Below are positions 1 to 10,241 of a stretch of 64,000 nucleotides of DNA, piece by piece. The notes beneath the pieces were generated by a model, which searched no databases, had not been told where the DNA came from, and saw only the letters and a program-made list of their open reading frames with translations. The position numbers and the translations under genes were made by a program. The stretch's first letter is position 1. The number at the start of each line of letters is the position of its first letter. The DNA is from Arachnopeziza araneosa (Eukaryota > Ascomycota > Leotiomycetes > Helotiales > Arachnopezizaceae): the NCBI GenBank assembly GCA_003988855.1, contig QYAI01000111.1, forward strand, positions 62,001-126,000, in the 5' to 3' direction.

Positions 1-292
1 TCTTCAATTTTCTAAAGAGTTTTCAAGAATCGGCGTTATTTTGTTCCGAATACGCTGTTTTTGACGTAAGATACTTGTGCCACAATATGCAACATACCAT
101 TCGGTATATTAGCCTGTGCAACTTGGTTTATTCTTATCCACATAAATATCCCCGCCTCGCGTCGTAGTTCTGTCGTGCGAATGAAAAACTAAACGACAGT
201 TTTCGAAACTTCAAGTGCACGCCAGATTCTCAACACCCTGCAATCTCAAGTTTCTCCTCGCATTAGGCCAGCACAATTCTGCCTCGTCGGCA
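1..292. other. Left edge, hydrolase upstream region
   Basis: About 290 bp upstream of the chosen hydrolase start. No gene crosses the left edge that I can see. Confidence 0.5.
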
Positions 293-1411
293 ATGCTTCG
301 AATACTTCTCGTACTACTTCCACTCTGCTCTGCAGCCTTGCTTCCAAGGCCCAGTGGACCCTACCAGTTAACTCTTAATGTCTCCCAGCTTATTGATACC
401 TCTCGCAAAGACCCCTGGGAGAAAGACACAATCGAGTATCGCCGGCTGATGATATCACGTTTCGACCCACTCCCTCCCGACACTTGTTATAGGAACGAAC
501 TGGTCTCATATATGTCACCAAATATTTCAGCAGCTATGGATACTCTCCTTGCTCCTTTCGGTTTTCCGGCAGGCCTTTTTGAATCTCTCAACATGGTCGT
601 CTGCTTCCAACCAGAATTCGACAGACCAAATGCAACTTGGCCAATTGTCCTGTTTTCTCCTGGACTTGACGCCACTCGTCTCTTGTACTCAATGGTGGCA
701 CAAGAAGTTGCAAGCCAAGGCTACACCGTGATTACAATCGACCACCCTTTCGATACCACCGTAGAATTTCCAGATGGGACCGTGGCTTATGGCGGGAATG
801 TGAATTTTTCAGACATCAACTCTATATATCATGCTCTTGACATTAGAATGAATGACATCTCGTTTGTGCTCGATACCTTGGGAATCAGATATGACGCACC
901 ACCAAACGCGAGCGCATTGGCTTTTGGGCATTCTTTTGGTGGAGCTGCTGTTGCCGCAGCAATGCTCAATGACACACGAATTCGCGGTGGTGTAAATCTC
1001 GATGGAGAACTGTTCGGTGCAGTTATCGACGCTGGATTGGGTCGGCCTGGGATCAATCAATCCTTCATCCTTTGGGGATCTGAAGGCCATAATGCGTCAA
1101 GCGAGCCTGAGTGGGGAACTTTATATCAGAATTTAATGAAAGAGGGCATGTTTGAAAGAGAATTGGGGTTGCTAAATGCATCACATCTCACATTCTCTGA
1201 CCTTCCGCTAATTGCTGATGCTACTGGGAATAGGACAACTTTGCCAGAGGATGCTCAAGCAGTGGTTGGATTACTCCCAGGAGAAAGGGTGCTTCAAATT
1301 CTAAGCAAATACTTGAGTGATTATTTTGGGTTTGTGTCGCGGGGAAATGATGGAGAGGGACTGCTGTCTGGACCCAGTCAGGAATATCCTGAGGTCGTGT
1401 TTCTCGGATAA
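293..1411 (+). CDS. Secreted alpha/beta hydrolase, PAF-acetylhydrolase-like
   Basis: Single-exon gene of 372 codons. I chose the ATG at 293 over an in-frame ATG at 215 because it starts directly with a signal peptide (MLRILLVLLPLCSAALL). The nucleophile elbow GHSFGG places Ser214. An Asp in VNLDGE (residue 237) and a His in NASHLTF (298) are spaced as the rest of a Ser-Asp-His triad. Several N-x-S/T sites fit secretion. The mature N-terminus (LPRPSGPYQL) and the overall plan resemble fungal platelet-activating-factor acetylhydrolase-like lipases/esterases, which hydrolyse short acyl esters. The true substrate cannot be read from sequence. The 3' end is followed by about 500 bp without a gene. 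Seen: signal peptide, triad motifs. Inferred: secreted esterase or lipase. Confidence 0.75.
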   Translation: MLRILLVLLPLCSAALLPRPSGPYQLTLNVSQLIDTSRKDPWEKDTIEYRRLMISRFDPLPPDTCYRNELVSYMSPNISAAMDTLLAPFGFPAGLFESLNMVVCFQPEFDRPNATWPIVLFSPGLDATRLLYSMVAQEVASQGYTVITIDHPFDTTVEFPDGTVAYGGNVNFSDINSIYHALDIRMNDISFVLDTLGIRYDAPPNASALAFGHSFGGAAVAAAMLNDTRIRGGVNLDGELFGAVIDAGLGRPGINQSFILWGSEGHNASSEPEWGTLYQNLMKEGMFERELGLLNASHLTFSDLPLIADATGNRTTLPEDAQAVVGLLPGERVLQILSKYLSDYFGFVSRGNDGEGLLSGPSQEYPEVVFLG

Positions 1412-1924
1412 ATTACCAAATGGCATTGCGTACAGTTCTCGAAACAACCCAAACAATACACACTCAGATACCTAATATCAGAAAGAATTTATGTAAAAAG
1501 AAACCAGCGAGGATGAGATTGTCTAACCTTCGGATTATCGGAACATGGTTACGAAATAATTCTCTTGACTTAAACCCAAAGTTATGGCTCTCTATGCTAA
1601 ATCCATCACGCGTAGAGGAAACACCTCTGAGGCTCTGAGTCTCACCTTTCTGTTCAAAAAAAGCTTCGTCCTTAATTTACCTCTGCTGGCTCTGATTCAT
1701 ATATTAGTTGAGACCACTAGAGGAGCAGTGATGATAGCTTTTCAAAAACTAGGGACAGAACTACCAGGGAGAAAATGTGTAGACTACCATCAAAACAACA
1801 ACAGGTCAAATTTTTTTAAGGATATCAAGATAACATAGTCCACTTGATTATCGGCAATATGGAAATTCCTCCCTGGAAATCAATTATCGGATTAGAAAAA
1901 ATCGATATCAACTTATTCTCTCCT
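1412..1924. other. Intergenic, convergent 3' ends
   Basis: Space between the hydrolase stop and the stop of the minus-strand NLR-like gene. Only short unsupported frames are present; no RNA gene or repeat was seen. Confidence 0.6.
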
Positions 1925-4900
1925 TCAAAGCAAGAGCCAAGGTAGCCTTTGATTATGCTTGAACCACGCTTCGGGATCTTCTCGAAAGCTTCTTAAACTA
2001 TTTGCTAGTTCGGTCACTCCAATAGATTCCATTTCACTGAGAAACCTGTCCCATTCCAGTCCAAGAGGCTCCAGCTTTGCGCCTCGTAAAAGTAATAACC
2101 GCACCGTCCCGGCCTTGGTACCAACGATAGCTGCTTGCAAAGCATTTTTGAAAACACCTCCCCGTATGTTCACATCAACTCCCCGGCTTAGTAATAGCTG
2201 CACTACCTCCACATATCCCTCGTAGGCAGCTGCTTGCAAAGGATTTCCAAATATGCCACCCTGAGCGTGAATATCAGCTCCTTGGTCAAGCAAAATCTTC
2301 ACAATTTCCGCGCTATTCTGGAAAGCAGCTGCTTGTAAAGGGTTTCCCAATTTCCCAATTTCGATTTCCGCATCTTCCGGATCAATTTCGTAGATTTGTA
2401 CCATCTTCTCTAACTTGTTGTAAGGAGTAAGCAAAGCATCTCCGTACGCATTAGCATCAGCTCCTTTATCAAGAAGTAGTCGTACTACCGTCTCGTCCTT
2501 GCGAGATATAGCAGCTTGTAAAGCGCTTCCATGCTTGCCTCCTCTCAAATTGGGTTCAATTCCTTGATGATTTAGAAGAATTCGCACTACACTCTCATTA
2601 CTGAAAGTCACTGCTGCTTGTAAAGCACATCCATACCGCCCCCCTTCCATATTAACATCAGCTCCTCTGTCAAGAAGGAGCTCCACTACCTTATCGAGTC
2701 CGCAATATGCTGCTACTTGCAGAGCAGTTGTAAATTCTCCTCCTCGTTCATTGATGTCAGCCCCTTGTTTGAGAAGAAGTCCTATTATCTGAAAAGCACC
2801 GTGAGCAGCAGCATAGTATATAGGCGGAGGAAGATTATCAAAAGATCTTTTATTATTCGGGATTTTACTGGCGGAGTATAGTCTATTCATATTTAAAAAA
2901 CTTTGCGAGGCGGAAATGAGTGCTTTAACGGCGAGTTCTTCGATGGAACGGGGAGTAAGAAGCGTGGTCCATGATTCTTGTGGGACGCGTTCAGCATGAT
3001 TCATCCAAAAAAAAATTGCATATCGCCATAGTGGATGCTTAATAGCGCTTTCTTTCGTCGCTAATTCTGCCTCGCTGATTTGAAGGTGTAAGGCTAGACA
3101 TGATGCTGAGATATGTAAGTGGGCATGATTTTCGGTCATCGCGAACTGAAATGCGTTTCCATCTCGAATGCGATGAGACATCAGATACTCCTTGACTGAG
3201 AAATGGGCGAAACGGACTTCGAGATTGTAATCTTTTCCTTCTATGTCCCACCTGTATGGGTATTTAGCTCGACATAATATAACTAGACCGGGCAAGTATC
3301 TAAGCAAGAGTCTAGGGTTTAGAAGTCTCTGCTCTACGTCAAAAGGAGGTGTTTGTTCGTAATCGAGTATAAAAGCTTCCGCAAGCTCGAGCAGATGAAT
3401 TGGCCTTATAGAGAAGGCGACCCAAATCAATGCATTGAGCACTTTCTTTTTGAAGTCTGGATTGATATTGGTAAGCATCCTTTCATAGGTGGCATCGAGT
3501 CCTTTGGGAAGCGCTGTCAAGGCTTTGCTTATCTCACTTGGAGATGACAGTTTAGATAGTTCATCAAACTGACATACAACGTATTGAAACCTTGAAATAT
3601 ATTTTGTCAGCTACGCGATAACCTAAATGCTAGAGATCAAATCACATTACAAGGTATTCCTTGTTTGAGCTCTGATATGCTGCTCAGAGGAGAACAGAAA
3701 GGAATTTCGGCAAACTAGCAGGAATCAAAGAGATAAAAGACACAAGGCTTTTTTTGAGGTACCACTCACATTCCATCAGCGTTTGTTACCAAAGTTGCTT
3801 TTGTTTCTGCCTTTAGCTTGTCTGGCCAAAAGTCATATTCTGGCGCAGCAAGCGTCTTCTCAATATAAAGACCGATATCATGATTAATAGCATATCTGTA
3901 AAATGACAAGTCCATGGCAACACAAGATGGCGTCTCTAAAAGGCGATTGACGGAAATTTCAATGTCGATTTCCTTCCGACTCGTGAGGAGGATGTGTAAA
4001 TTCTCAGATTTTGTCTTTTGGATATTTGAAAAACTTGAGAGAAGCCTCTTCCGATCACCATTCTCCAAGGGGCATTCGTCCAGAGCATCAACAACTACAA
4101 AGACTCGAGTAAAGCCTTGGGTTGTAGCTATTATTGTAGCTTCCAGAGTCTGCATGTCAGGGCGTTGGCCACGTTCTTTGAGTTGGTTGAGATCTTGAAG
4201 TGGTCGTGGAGTATTAGGACGATGACAGCATATTTGCTTTATCAATGAGCCATACATTGCCGTAGGATCTTGCTTGGCAGCATCACTAAAGCTGCAGTAG
4301 AAGTATGCTATTGCAGTATTGGGATCGGAATCATAGATATCTCGAAGATGCTTGATGATAGAAGAGCTAGAGGTACGCGATTAGTTCGGTATCAAGAGAT
4401 TATAAATAGAAAAGGATTACCTAAGAACTGATTTTCCAGATCCGGCTAAAGTCATAGGTCAGCATGGAGTGATAATGAGGACAGAGTATTATACCATTTC
4501 CATATAGCCAGAGAAGAGAATTAGGAGAGTTTTTCCATGCTTGAAATGTTTTATCATCTTGAACAAGCCAATCCCCGGTCGTTGCCTCGTGTCTATCTCG
4601 TGCCAAGTTATAATTGGAAGATGGATCCACAGACGAGAGCCATTCAAGTAGGCCTGTTCTGTGAGTATCCTGTTGCGCCTCTTCAATTGCCTTGCGCAAA
4701 CCAGAAACATCGGTACCAATCAAATCAAGCCGGTGACCAAGAGCCTCGCACTCTTCGTCATATTTTTTGTCTCTCCAAACCTCATTGATAGCTAAGAACG
4801 CGGTTTCCCTTGTCTGGACATCGGTTAGGAGTGAATCCCAGCTATCCCATTTAACAATATCCCTTCCAACCCTGAAACCAGTCTTCTTGGAATAGTAACA

Positions 4901-5919
4901 AATAGCTTTGGCCTCGAACTTCAGGATTTGAGTATAGAGCTCCTTCAAGGCGTCTTTATATCCAGCATGAGAGTTCTGAAAGTTCATAGGTTTCTGATCC
5001 TTGCGAGATTCGTAGCGGCGGCTATACAGTTCTTCTCGCATAGAACTTTGGACGATCAGATTCGACATATATTCAAGACCTTCGGCCAAGGCCTTTGCCT
5101 GAGATGATGGATTCAAAAACAACTAAACTAATTATTAGTCTTTGTCCGGCTAATCAAACGGATGCGAAATTCAGGGTTAAATCTTAAGACTCGGAAGCAA
5201 TTTCATCCATGGATGTAGGAGCACATGAATAACGATCTAAGGTCTTGAAATTGATGTAGTACTTGAGAATAATGCTTTGCGAAGAAACTCACAGGCAAGA
5301 GGAGGCTAACGCCAGTCCAAGCAAGAGAGGCATATGGATTTGCGCTCACAGCATCACCGATGTATTCTTTGAGCGAGCCGAGGGTATTTGCAATGGGTTG
5401 CATTAAATCCTTAAGTGGAACCTCCCTCTCCCCAAATCTTACCCTCCACACGTTCTTGTCGACTTCCTCCGCCATGGCCTCAAGCAGGCTGGCGATCTGA
5501 TCTTGACGTTCGATCTTCGAGGTTGAAAGCTCCGTCGTGGAACCTTTTGCGAGTTCGTACTGCTTAGACAGGACAGTCTCATATTGCTCGATCAGTCTTG
5601 GGTCTGTTCTTTGCAAATCGGCGTACGCTTCATCCCAAAGGTCGTGGATTGAATGGACTATTGGTGGCTCATTGTCAGTATTGTCAGAAGGTGATGCCGG
5701 GGTGAGTGTTATCTCGCTTGCTGTCTGGGTTGGTTCCAGGTCTGTTGGAGCTGTATCCTCTTGAGGAGGGCTGGAAAGCGAACTTGAAGTCGCAGCTTCA
5801 AAGGAGGGAGGACTATCTTTGCTTTTAGAAACTAAACCGAGCTTCTCTCGAATCTTCCAACGTGATTTTGGCTTGCCCTCAGCTTTCACGGTAGCAGTAT
5901 CACGCTCTTTACCTGCCAT
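1925..5919 (-). CDS. NACHT-ankyrin NLR-like (STAND) protein
   Basis: Five exons: 5919-5293, 5122-4495, 4445-4421, 4366-3770, 3590-1925, giving 1180 aa in one open frame. I started at 5919 (MAGKERD) because family members begin with a short basic stretch; an in-frame codon lies further upstream. Residues about 90-300 resemble the NWD-type NACHT N-terminal domain (IHDLWDEAYADLQ, LLLPLFLNPSSQA). Walker A is GNAGSGKS at 417-424. Walker B is VFVVVDALDEC at 515-525. The NACHT tail reads DGMFQYVVCQFDELSKL then LPKGLDATYERML. The C-terminus (about 880-1130) has roughly seven ankyrin repeats, several with a shared GG-x-x-G-x-ALQAA core. Such proteins are fungal homologues of animal and plant NLRs, implicated in non-self recognition and heterokaryon incompatibility. 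The ligand and effector output are unknown, and no cell-death effector gene is adjacent. Odd: the P-loop core sits on a 25 bp microexon between introns of 49 and 54 bp. Confidence 0.85.
4421..4445 (-). other. 25 bp microexon carrying the Walker A core
   Basis: Exon 3 of the NLR-like gene. It completes the codon left by exon 2 (GGA AAT G) to give Ala, then Gly-Ser-Gly-Lys-Ser-Val-Leu and two bases of the next codon. Both flanking introns have GT..AG ends (4494-4446 and 4420-4367). Without it the protein has no P-loop and the frame shifts, so its splicing decides function. Confidence 0.85.
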
Positions 5920-6743
5920 TTCGAAAACCGATAGCCCCAACTTTCTCGTCGTCCCGAAGATATAGAAGAGGAGAGGTCTCAAGGCTTGCTTTTCTGCTAG
6001 AACCAGCGCTTAATAATTGTTAATTCCAATTGATTTACTCCTTTTCAATTGAATAGTGATGTAGAGATAGGCAATACTCAGCCTCACTTGACCAACTCAT
6101 CGTGCTTCCACAACTGTTGGACGAAGCACGTGATCTCACACATTCTGTGGAGAAAAAGAATAAGACGACTTGATTATGACAAATTAAAGTATTGAATATA
6201 CAATATTACTATAACGATTGACTAATATTCCAAGTCCTGCCAAAGATATCTGTGCATCACGTGATGTTACTAGGTTACACCAAGGTCATCCTGCAGCAAG
6301 TCTGCCTTGTCCACCAACACGCTTCTCGTCTCCTGTGGGCAGCTGCAGATACACGGAAGCAGGCCCTGTATCTTTCAGCTTGCAGTGCATCGCCTAGAAA
6401 GCTGCAGTTGCAACTGATTGATCTGTCAGTGTGATTGCTGCGTTTCAAAGGCTGAGCGGTTGTCAGCCGAGATACCAAGCAGCCTGGCGCTGGCTGGAGC
6501 AAAAGGAAAGTGACAGAAAGATATTGAAGCCTTGGAGCCTCGACTAAGCTGCCTTCCTTTTTCTTGCTCCTTTCTTTACTGTCGACCAAACATTTGGGGA
6601 AATTTACCGTACTTATATATAGGGTAAAAACGATCGACCTGAAGTGCGCCCAGCCAAAAGCCTATCCCAACATCGCGTCTCCCGCAGAAACACGTCCGAT
6701 TAACCCACCAAACTTTCTCCCAGCGCCAAAACTCGATATCACA
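5920..6743. other. Divergent promoter region, NLR-like / CCCH genes
   Basis: About 820 bp between two divergent start codons. It contains two CACGTGAT elements (6127-6134 and 6258-6265; the second is the palindrome ATCACGTGAT). Short frames here have no supporting features. Confidence 0.5.
6127..6134. promoter_or_regulatory. E-box-like CACGTGAT element
   Basis: CACGTGAT lies 208 bp upstream of the NLR-like start. A second copy at 6258-6265 is nearer the CCCH gene. CACGTG is the core bound by Cbf1/bHLH factors in fungi; activity here is inferred from recurrence across the window. Confidence 0.4.
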
Positions 6744-8487
6744 ATGGCTCAATTGCCTCCTATTGGAATCATGGACTTCGTCCAACGATTCAAAGCTATG
6801 GAAGCGCAAAGAGACACAACCGACGAGCTGTTTAAGGTCTGTCGTCTGGTGGTGGCATTATAATTTGACTGACCTCTCCAGGGCCTTGTTCTGTACTGCC
6901 AACAAGTTGAGAATAGTCTGCGACAAGAAAATAGTCATCTCAAGCAAGAATTGATGGACGCACAATTAGATTTACAAGATGCTCAGGTTTCTCGACGGAA
7001 TCTACAGCAGCAGTTGAATTTTGCCCAACAAAGGATGGAACAATCAATCACGGATTGCGAGAGTATAAAAGTACGATGGTTTTGGAAGCTGTTATCTGTT
7101 GCTGATCTCTTCAGAACCGGAATCCCTATATTATGGTTTTGATTGATGGAGATGGCATGATTGTAAGATTTTACAAGCTGTGGCAGCTCTCAGTTTTCTC
7201 AGCTAACATCGCCCAGTTCAATGAAGGTCTCGTTTGCCAGGGAATTGAGGGAGGAAAACAAGCTGCAAATATCCTCCGCGAATCGGTTTTGAAACAATGC
7301 AGTGGCTTGACAGATGAAATCGAAATTATAGCCAAAGTTTGTGCCAATTTTACCGGACTTTCTAAAGCTATGCTACGAGATGGAACACTTTGCAATACAG
7401 ACGATCTTCGAGAATTCACGTTAGGTTTTACACAAGGAAAGGCATCGTTTGACTTTGTCGACGTTGGCCATGGAAAAGAGAGGGCTGATTCAAAAATCAA
7501 AGGTGCACAGTTCGCTGGCCTTGGTGACGTTGGCTGACATCTGCAGAATGTATGCGTTGGCACCTTCGAAATCATAACTGCAAACAAATTCTTCTCGGTA
7601 TTTCGTTCGATGCTGGGGTAAGGTTTATTCTCATAACATTTGTTGTTTCTTTCCATCGTGCCAAGAGCTGAGGGAGCTGCCTTAACTTCCTCTCGAGTAG
7701 CACTTCGAGTCAATGTTTACAACATGCTAATTGCTTGTAGTACGCTCCGTTCTTGGACGAGGTGGTGGGAGACGACCGTAGCCGAATTACTATACTTGAA
7801 GGGCCACCAACAGTGCGAGAACTCGCAGCAACTGGTCTACAAATCATAAATTTCAACAATATTTTCCGAGCCAACAAACTGACAGCTCGGTCTCCAGGTG
7901 TGATTGGTGATCCAGGTGAAGTTCTCATTACATCTGCCGCACCACCAAATACTTGGGCTGGAGTCACATCAATTGCACCTCCTACCCCCACAGTCTCTCC
8001 AATGTTATCAGTAAAAAATGGTTCATCCACGACAATCAATATTAAAAAGCAACCAACTCCAACACCTGCTCCTGCAAAATTAGCTTGGGTACCTGAACCA
8101 CGAGGTCTAGATGAACCCATCACTGTAAATGCCGCTGTTCTTGACAAGATCAAGCGCCGCACAAATAACAACAAACTCTGCAACAACCATTATCTTCGAG
8201 GTCCTTGCGCTAAAGGAGATGATTGCTGCTTCGAACACTATTATAAAGCCACAGAAGAAGATCTCAAAGCTATTGCCTATCTCACCAGATTGAATCCATG
8301 TACCAATGGTCAGGATTGCGAATTGGAATTTTGTATCTATGGACATCATTGTCCAAGTGTTACTTTCCAAGCAAATGGAAAAGAACCCGTCTGCAATGCC
8401 TTTGGATGCAGATTTGGGAAGGAGGACCATCCTCCTGGAACGGTGATCAAACATCCCAGGAAAGAGAGATGGGAGAAAGAGTATTAA
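6744..8487 (+). CDS. CCCH zinc-finger protein with N-terminal coiled coil
   Basis: Six exons: 6744-6836, 6882-7070, 7115-7162, 7217-7502, 7547-7617, 7741-8487, giving 477 aa in frame. Residues about 30-95 form a Gln/Glu-rich coiled coil. A conserved central domain follows, starting NPYIMVLIDGDGMIFNEGL and containing EGGKQAANILRE and LGISFDAGYAPFLDE. A DGD acidic motif after beta-strand residues resembles NYN/PIN-like folds, but I did not establish catalytic residues. The C-terminus has a canonical C-x8-C-x5-C-x3-H finger (CNNHYLRGPCAKGDDCCFEH) followed by further Cys/His clusters (NPCTNGQDCELEFCIYGHHC). Such fingers usually bind RNA. A proline/threonine-rich linker separates the domains. Seen: coiled coil and zinc finger. 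Inferred: RNA-binding or RNA-metabolism role. Confidence 0.8.
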
Positions 8488-9016
8488 ATTTATCAGGGCT
8501 TTGCCCTAATCTTGAGAGGTGAACCCCTGTGGTAAATCCTATTTTCAAAAGCAACAAGTTTAATTTGATGGACAATTGCCAAGAATTGTTCTCCGTGGCT
8601 GAGAGGATATTTGCAAGGCATCTTCTGGACCTCTGCAAACTTCGCTCACTAATCTAGGTCTACTTTATTAGAAATTGACAATCGTTCCCCTACAGCTAGA
8701 ATTGATCTGAATATCTTTACCCCTCACTCTCTTCTGTGGCTGATGGCAAGTGCCGTACGACGTTTATGTTTGGGTATGGATTCCATGTTCAAGTATTGCA
8801 TAATATATATCTATCATTCGAAGTTGCTTGTCATCGGTATTCGATCAAGGAATAACACAGTACAACTGAATCTGATATTCATTACTCTTCTACTTGGTTC
8901 GTCCATACTCCACACGCTTAATGTCATCACCTCATGTGCAGGTCCTCCAAAAGATCTGATCTCCGCTTAGTCTTTCGAACGCCTCTTTGCTTCCATAGTT
9001 TGACTCTGATTGCCTT
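8488..9016. other. Intergenic
   Basis: No supported gene; contains the 3' flank of the CCCH gene and the 3' flank of the small minus-strand repeat ORF. Confidence 0.5.
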
Positions 9017-9154
9017 TTACATTGGTGCACCGTCGTTCCCTCCTTTAGCGCCATCGTTGCCCCCGAGTGGTGCACCGTCGTTCCCTCCTTTAGCACCATC
9101 ATTCCCGCCAAATGGTGCACCGTCATTCCCACCTTTCAAAAGTTGAGCCATCAT
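9017..9154 (-). CDS. Putative 45-aa GGNDGA-repeat micro-protein
   Basis: Minus-strand ORF starting at tandem ATGs (9154) with context AACC-ATG and ending in TAA (9019-9017). After MMAQLLK the peptide is five GGNDGA units alternating as GGNDGAP+hydrophobic (F, L, M) and GGNDGAK. The DNA repeat is 45 bp, present about 2.5 times. Between the two full copies I count 8 differences, 7 at third codon positions, all keeping GGNDGA. A TATAAATA on this strand lies about 150 bp upstream. No signal peptide is visible. The ORF might continue through a 65 bp intron (GTAAAA..CAG, 9020-8956) into a further frame. The opposite strand also has a Pro-rich frame (8934-9146, APSFPP repeats) whose changes are also mostly silent, so strand and coding status are not settled. 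Confidence 0.4.
   Translation of the reverse strand: MMAQLLKGGNDGAPFGGNDGAKGGNDGAPLGGNDGAKGGNDGAPM
9022..9133. repeat. 45 bp tandem repeat, about 2.5 copies
   Basis: Two full imperfect copies and one partial copy, each made of a 24 bp and a 21 bp half. They encode GGNDGAP/GGNDGAK on the minus strand, or APSFPP-type repeats on the plus strand. Confidence 0.8.
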
Positions 9155-9301
9155 GGTTACCGATATTGATTGGGATTAGGCAGCTTAAGAGAATGAACTT
9201 ATGATAGCCTTGAATATGATGATGCGCGTTCGATGGATTTTGGGGTTAGAGTAGATTAGGGGTACAGTAAGATTTTGCCAGTCTGGGGGAAAGGTTCTGC
9301 A

Positions 9302-9309
9302 TATTTATA
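9302..9309 (-). promoter_or_regulatory. TATA-like element upstream of repeat ORF
   Basis: The minus strand reads TATAAATA, about 150 bp upstream of the repeat ORF start. Its role is inferred from position only. Confidence 0.3.
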
Positions 9310-10241
9310 GATATTTTGGATCTCGCACGGCAGCATCAATCTCCAATCCCTTCTTTCAAGCTTATCACCCTTCATTTGCAAGATGGGATCGTCACACAAC
9401 TTGATCAGACTCCCAGGTGGCCCAATAAGCCCCATCCACGTCGAAGACTTTGGTGCTACATGACTCGCAAGTATTCCTCATTGACCAAAAACAGCTTCGT
9501 GCAGTAAGGGTTAACAGAAGACAAAGCAAAGTATGCTGTCTAGTCAACCCTGCATTGGCTATTGAGGCACTATCTTGCATGAACCGGAAATCGAACTTTT
9601 ATCGAGGTGCATAACTAGCTGACTAGCGGGAGTTCCCTCAAGGCTTTAAGTTAGCTTCCTTTTCGTCACAGGGTACGGACATGGGGTCTCGCATTGCACA
9701 GAACGGCAACGGCCTTGTTTAGGGCATGAGATTGGTTTAAAATAAATACAGTGTAATTGTACTAGCACGTTAGCGGATCATGAATCTCCAACAATTGATG
9801 AGATAGGGAAGTCTACTCCCTCGTCTCATCAATTTCTTTCTGGACTAGGTATCATTTATTTTACGTCTTGGAATCGTTTAGGGCCCTTGTCGATGTTATT
9901 CGTTAAATTCGCTATTGAAATTTTCTTAGATCTAATCGCACGGAAAGGACTGAGAAAGTGTTGTAAATCTCATTTGATTTATCTGCTCAATTGTAATCCT
10001 TTGTCTACCAATAGTATTTCACTCAAGGTAATACATATGCAGAATCTCACCGCTATCCGCTGTTCACTTACACAAGGCTATCTGCAATCTTATCGAGTAA
10101 AGGTTGAGCAACCACAAATCGGGTAAAGCTTTCCAATAATGTGCAAATCATCATGTTACATCCTTGAACAATTATTTCCCCTCAGTGCACAATTTCTTCC
10201 CTCCTTGCGCAGTGTTTCCTCTCCTTGCACACTTATCCAAA
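9310..10241. other. Intergenic
   Basis: About 930 bp before the membrane-protein gene. Only short frames lacking domain features; no RNA gene seen. Confidence 0.5.

Noticed and set aside
7171..7713. 180-codon minus-strand frame opposite the CCCH gene
   Set aside because: Antisense shadow spanning introns of the supported gene.
8934..9146. 70-codon plus-strand frame with APSFPP repeats
   Set aside because: It is the complement of the GGNDGA repeat. Its first 30 residues lack a believable signal or domain. Not called as a gene, but kept as the competing reading of the repeat.
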